From the NCBI RefSeq assembly GCF_003096035.1, contig NZ_CP029186.1, positions 2,493,001 to 2,557,000 of the forward strand: a stretch of DNA of 64,000 nt, written 5' to 3'. The notes below the pieces were generated by a model, which had not been told where the DNA came from, did not search any database, and saw only the letters and a list, made by a program, of their open reading frames with translations. Position numbers and translations under genes: made by a program. Shown here piece after piece: positions 60,704 through 64,000 of this stretch; position 1 is the first letter of the stretch, and the number at the start of each line of letters is the position of its first letter. This stretch comes from Flavobacterium album. Lineage in GTDB: Bacteria > Bacteroidota > Bacteroidia > Flavobacteriales > Flavobacteriaceae.

Positions 60704-61870
60704 ATGGAACCGATTAAAGAATTATCCAGGATACAAATACTAATTATGGCTATTACAGCCGGAATTTGTGTTGCCAATATTTATTACTGCCAACCCATAC
60801 TGCATGAAATTGGGAACTCGCTGGGCATATCGGGAGATGATGTGGGCATGATAGCCCCGTTGTCGCAGGCAGGTTATGGCCTTGGCCTGTTATTTATAAC
60901 CCCGCTGGGAGATAAAATAGAGCGCAAACGCCTTATATTGTTCCTTCAGATATTACTGATAGGCGCATTAATTGCCATGTCGTTGTCGCAGGGCACCATT
61001 TCGCTATATGCGTCAAGCCTGGCTATTGGCCTCTTTGCAGTTACCGCACAAGTTATCCTGCCTATGGCCGCAAGCATGGTATCGCAAAACCGGGGTAAGG
61101 TAGTCGGTATAATTTTTACAGGCATATTGGTGGGCATACTTACCGCAAGGGTCTTTAGTGGGTTTATTACAGAATGGATCGGCTGGCAATATGTATACAG
61201 GATATCGGCAGGACTGGTAGCCCTTAGTGCTGTAATGATGCAGGGCAATTTTCCATCCGTTAAGGAACGTTTTGAAGGTTCGTACCTCCGGTTGCTGTCA
61301 TCGGTACTCTTTCAGCTTAGGCGGTTCTCAACATTGCGGATGGCAGCCCTCTTAGGTGCATTGGTATTTGGTACATTAAGCTCATTCTGGGTAACGCTTA
61401 CCTTTTATTTAAGCGGGGAACCTTTTCATTACAAAGCGGATACTATTGGCCTTTTCGGCCTGTTGGCAGCCGGTGGCGCTTTACTGGCCCCTATAGTAGG
61501 AAAATTGTCAGACAAGAGTGACAGCCCGAAAAAGGTCTTGCTGGTTTCGCTCAGTTTTGTACTGCTAAGCATAGTATTGCTGTATTTCTTTCCTGTATCT
61601 GTTACAGTGCTGCTACTCGCTGTACTGCTTATAGATGTGGGTGTACAGGCTATACAAATAACCAATATAACACTCATTTACACGCTGGACAGCTCGGCCA
61701 ACAGCCGCATCAATACCGTGTATATGACCTCTTATTTCATAGGCGGGGCGTTGGGAGCGCTTACCGGAATAACGGCCTGGAAATACGGCGGCTGGAATAT
61801 GGTGTTGCTCCAAATGGGCCTGTTTATAGTGCCTGCCATACTAATAGCGCTGTATTTAAAAAAGAAATAG
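60704..61870 (+). CDS. MFS transporter (DHA1-like)
   Basis: 388 residues with 12 predicted membrane helices, no signal peptide. The MFS pattern between helices 2 and 3 is seen as GLLFITPLGDKIERKRLI, and the second half has a similar loop at KLSDKSDSPKKVLL. Members of this group (AraJ/YdhP-like and arabinose or drug efflux) export sugars or drugs; the substrate cannot be given. It follows the small acidic protein by 9 bp and has its own terminator. Confidence 0.9.
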   Translation: MEPIKELSRIQILIMAITAGICVANIYYCQPILHEIGNSLGISGDDVGMIAPLSQAGYGLGLLFITPLGDKIERKRLILFLQILLIGALIAMSLSQGTISLYASSLAIGLFAVTAQVILPMAASMVSQNRGKVVGIIFTGILVGILTARVFSGFITEWIGWQYVYRISAGLVALSAVMMQGNFPSVKERFEGSYLRLLSSVLFQLRRFSTLRMAALLGALVFGTLSSFWVTLTFYLSGEPFHYKADTIGLFGLLAAGGALLAPIVGKLSDKSDSPKKVLLVSLSFVLLSIVLLYFFPVSVTVLLLAVLLIDVGVQAIQITNITLIYTLDSSANSRINTVYMTSYFIGGALGALTGITAWKYGGWNMVLLQMGLFIVPAILIALYLKKK

Positions 61871-61896
61871 ATAGGAGCCATAATAGCTGATTTACA

Positions 61897-61933
61897 AAAA
61901 CCGGGGACCTGCATGTCCCCGGTTTTGTTTTTA
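61897..61933 (+). terminator. Rho-independent terminator
   Basis: A 12-bp perfect stem (AAAACCGGGGAC/GTCCCCGGTTTT) with a CTGCAT loop and T tail, 26 bp after the MFS stop codon. Confidence 0.94.
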
Positions 61934-61988
61934 TAGGCAAATCAGGATCTGGTAGTATTTACAACATGATTTCGAATTACCTGCAAAA

Positions 61989-62016
61989 TTGACGGCATAT
62001 CGTTAAATTATTTTTG
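61989..62016 (+). promoter_or_regulatory. Possible promoter of the isochorismatase-like gene
   Basis: TTG (61989-61991), 17 bp, TATTTTTG (62009-62016): both elements of the Bacteroidetes consensus at an accepted spacing. It lies 146 bp before the ATG at 62163, so the leader would be long; the leader contains no recognised riboswitch. Confidence 0.5.
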
Positions 62017-62162
62017 TATAAAAATTATAAAATACTCATATACATTGATTTAAAATAAAGGTATCGATTTTGGGATTATGGATAGAGAACAGCAAAGCGT
62101 CCGGAAGTATTTGCTGTTGCAAAACAAATTTTCAATAAATCAATATTTAAATTTTAAACGTC

Positions 62163-62852
62163 ATGAAAACATTTATTTTAACCGCATCATTATTTTTAGC
62201 TTCCATAACTGCATTTGCCCAAAAACCGGGCCCGGAGCTGCTAAGCCCTTCCAACCACGCTCTGATACTGGTGGACCACGAGAGCCAAATGGCATTTGCT
62301 GTATCCAGCCAGCCTATAGACCAGCTTCGTAACAGCACTGCCCTGGTAGCAGGCGCATCAAAAATATTCAACGTGCCCACAGTTGTAACAACCGTAGCCG
62401 AGAAATCTTTCAGCGGCCCAGTATTCAGGGAGATCGAAGAATTTTATCCGCAAAAAACATCCAACTACATCGACCGTACTACCATGAATACCTGGGAAGA
62501 TGTAAACGCCCACAAGGCTATTACCGGCAAAGGCAAAAAGAAACTGGTTTTTGCAGGCCTCTGGACGGGCGTTTGTATCGTTGGCCCTGCGTTATCTGCG
62601 ATCAACGAGGGATATGAAGTATATGTAATTACTGATGCCAGCGGAGACGTATCTAAAGAAGCCCATGAAATGGCGATTGCACGTATGGTGCAGGTGGGTG
62701 TAAGGCCGATGACCTCACTACAGTACCTTTTAGAATTACAGCGCGACTGGGCCCGCCAGGAAACCTACAAAGCTGTTACAGATCTTGTTAAGAAATACGG
62801 TGGCGCTTATGGAGTAGGGGTACAGTATGCCCACGAAATGCTTAAGCATTAA
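62163..62852 (+). CDS. Exported isochorismatase-family cysteine hydrolase (YcaC-like)
   Basis: 229 residues; signal peptide MKTFILTASLFLASITAFAQ. The fold and catalytic triad fit isochorismatase-type hydrolases: D38 (LVDHESQMAF), a Lys in the middle part, and C138 (AGLWTGVCIVG), with ITDASGDVSKEAHEMAIARM after it. The YcaC-like subgroup has unknown substrates; an exported version suggests a periplasmic amide or nitrile-type substrate. It lies 99 bp before an exported amidohydrolase, so the two may act in one pathway. Confidence 0.9.
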   Translation: MKTFILTASLFLASITAFAQKPGPELLSPSNHALILVDHESQMAFAVSSQPIDQLRNSTALVAGASKIFNVPTVVTTVAEKSFSGPVFREIEEFYPQKTSNYIDRTTMNTWEDVNAHKAITGKGKKKLVFAGLWTGVCIVGPALSAINEGYEVYVITDASGDVSKEAHEMAIARMVQVGVRPMTSLQYLLELQRDWARQETYKAVTDLVKKYGGAYGVGVQYAHEMLKH

Positions 62853-62892
62853 TAACTAAATCCGGTGCATACCGGTTTGGTTTGGCAAAACC

Positions 62893-62921
62893 GGGCTGTG
62901 TCCAGTGCACAGCCCTCTTTT
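62893..62921 (+). terminator. Rho-independent terminator
   Basis: An 8-bp perfect stem GGGCTGTG/CACAGCCC with a TCCAGTG loop and TCTTTT tail, 40 bp after the stop of the isochorismatase-like gene. Read-through into the amidohydrolase is possible but not favoured. Confidence 0.85.
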
Positions 62922-62951
62922 ATCCTTCTATTAATACAAATTCAAAAAGTC

Positions 62952-64000
62952 ATGAAAATCTTTACAAAACTACTTTTCCTTTTTCTGCTGTTCCCGGCAT
63001 TGCAGGCAGCAGCACAGGCAAAAGCTTCGCTCATTGTGCATAATGCCAAAATACACAGCCTCGATAGCAATAATACCGTGGTGCAGGCTATGGCCGTTGC
63101 CGATGGAAAAATTATTAAGACAGGCAGCAATGCAGAAATCCTGAAGTACAAAAACAAAAATACTACTGTTATAGATGCTAAGGGCGGCACTGTTATTCCC
63201 GGATTGTTTGATTCTCATATGCACATCATTCGCGGGGGGCGCTTTTATAATACCGAACTGCGCTGGGATGGGGTGCGCTCTCTTAAAAGGGCTTTAGCAA
63301 TGCTTAAAGAGCAGGCACAGCGTACGCCGCAAGGGCAATGGGTGCGTGTAGTGGGGGGGTGGAATGCTTACCAATTTGAAGAAAAAAGGCTGCCGACACT
63401 GCAGGAAATTAATGAGGCTACGGGTAATGTACCCACCTTTATCCTGCACCTTTACGGCCATGCTTATCTTAATAAGGCAGGTATTGCTGCCTTGAAGCTG
63501 GATGCCAATACCCCGAACCCCAACGGCGGGCTGATAGACAAAGACATATATGGCAATCCTACAGGGATGCTTGTGGCAGAGCCTAATGCTTTTATCCTGT
63601 ACGCCACACTTTCAAAACTGCCGGAACTCACAACCGAAGAAAAAATAAATTCTACAAAGCTGTTTATGAGCGAAATGAACAGGCTGGGCGTAACTGCCGT
63701 AATGGATGCCGGAGGCGGTTTCCAGAACTATCCTGACGATTATGGCATTACTAAAAAGCTATGCGAAGAAAACGCACTGACGGTTCGTATGCCTTACTAT
63801 CTTTTTGCCCAAAAGGCAGGAAGTGAACTGGCCGATTACAACAAATGGATAAGTTCGGTAGAGATTGGCGAGGGTTGTGACATGCCTTCTGACGGGACTA
63901 AAAAATTTGGTAAAATGCCAAAGGTGGAATATCATGTTCAGGGCGGAGGGGAAAACCTGGTAATGAGTGCAGCCGACTTTGAGAATTTTGATAAGCCAAG
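62952..64000 (+). CDS. Exported amidohydrolase, YtcJ-like (3' end outside window)
   Basis: The frame is open from ATG 62952 to the window end (349 codons seen). Signal peptide MKIFTKLLFLFLLFPALQAAAQA; then a YtcJ/imidazolonepropionase-like metal-dependent amidohydrolase: NAKIHSLDS, GGTVIPGLFDSHMHI with metal ligands H89 and H91, WVRVVGGWNAYQFEEKRLPT, and YGHAYLNKAGIAAL. The full protein is expected to be about 550-620 residues. Its substrate is unknown; hydrolysis of an amide or ring C-N bond in the periplasm is likely. Pairing with the exported isochorismatase-like protein hints at a shared small-molecule substrate. Confidence 0.92.
   Translation, partial: MKIFTKLLFLFLLFPALQAAAQAKASLIVHNAKIHSLDSNNTVVQAMAVADGKIIKTGSNAEILKYKNKNTTVIDAKGGTVIPGLFDSHMHIIRGGRFYNTELRWDGVRSLKRALAMLKEQAQRTPQGQWVRVVGGWNAYQFEEKRLPTLQEINEATGNVPTFILHLYGHAYLNKAGIAALKLDANTPNPNGGLIDKDIYGNPTGMLVAEPNAFILYATLSKLPELTTEEKINSTKLFMSEMNRLGVTAVMDAGGGFQNYPDDYGITKKLCEENALTVRMPYYLFAQKAGSELADYNKWISSVEIGEGCDMPSDGTKKFGKMPKVEYHVQGGGENLVMSAADFENFDKP

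Overview
The window looks like chromosomal DNA from a member of the Flavobacteriaceae, most likely Flavobacterium or a close relative. Five large proteins carry type IX secretion (T9SS) C-terminal sorting domains. There is a crtI-crtB-crtZ carotenoid operon. Several genes have TAnnTTTG-type -7 promoter elements, which are typical of Bacteroidetes, and several intergenic repeats are of a kind I remember from Flavobacterium genomes. No rRNA, tRNA, CRISPR array, insertion sequence or replication origin was seen.

Layout. 1-7840: two tandem T9SS surface proteins built from Ig-like, SprB-like, FN3 and GEVED modules; the first is cut by the window edge. 7917-11893: housekeeping genes on the plus strand (glycosyltransferase, coaE, a histidine kinase and its response regulator). 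12034-20419: minus-strand housekeeping genes: acyl-ACP thioesterase, miaA, potassium channel, exonuclease/GIY-YIG fusion, a YggS-type PLP protein, a DUF1015 protein, and an operon with 3-hydroxyacyl-CoA dehydrogenase and a Gfo/Idh oxidoreductase. 20589-34187: mixed genes including pcm, smpB, an ELWxxDGT-repeat T9SS protein, a GH16 lipoprotein, an MscS channel and an M1 aminopeptidase.

34619-43634 is the most unusual region. Two paralogous giant T9SS proteins alternate one Cys-bounded beta-module with FN3 domains on a nearly exact 624-bp period. Both genes are preceded by a conserved duplicated promoter/leader block. Between them lies the orphan 3' end of a third paralogue: a decayed sorting domain plus its terminator. 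43792-43896 is a REP/MITE-like inverted repeat.

43990-47958 is a carotenoid operon (marR-crtI-crtB-unknown-crtZ). Two identical-arm palindromes in front of the MarR gene probably form its operator. 48049-52204 holds a 3-methyladenine DNA glycosylase, a flavin monooxygenase with a fused zinc-ribbon-like N-terminus, a luciferase-like oxidoreductase and a Dps protein.

52310-64000 begins with a signalling block: a TPR histidine kinase of the HisKA_2 type, an FhlA-like sigma-54 response regulator, a small acetyltransferase and a GAF/sigma-54 activator. It is followed by hydrolases (an HSL esterase flanked by inverted intergenic repeats, a lipoprotein alpha/beta hydrolase, an exported isochorismatase-like hydrolase and a truncated exported amidohydrolase) and an MFS exporter. 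I infer that the signalling genes may control this hydrolase set, but no sigma-54 promoter was found by eye.
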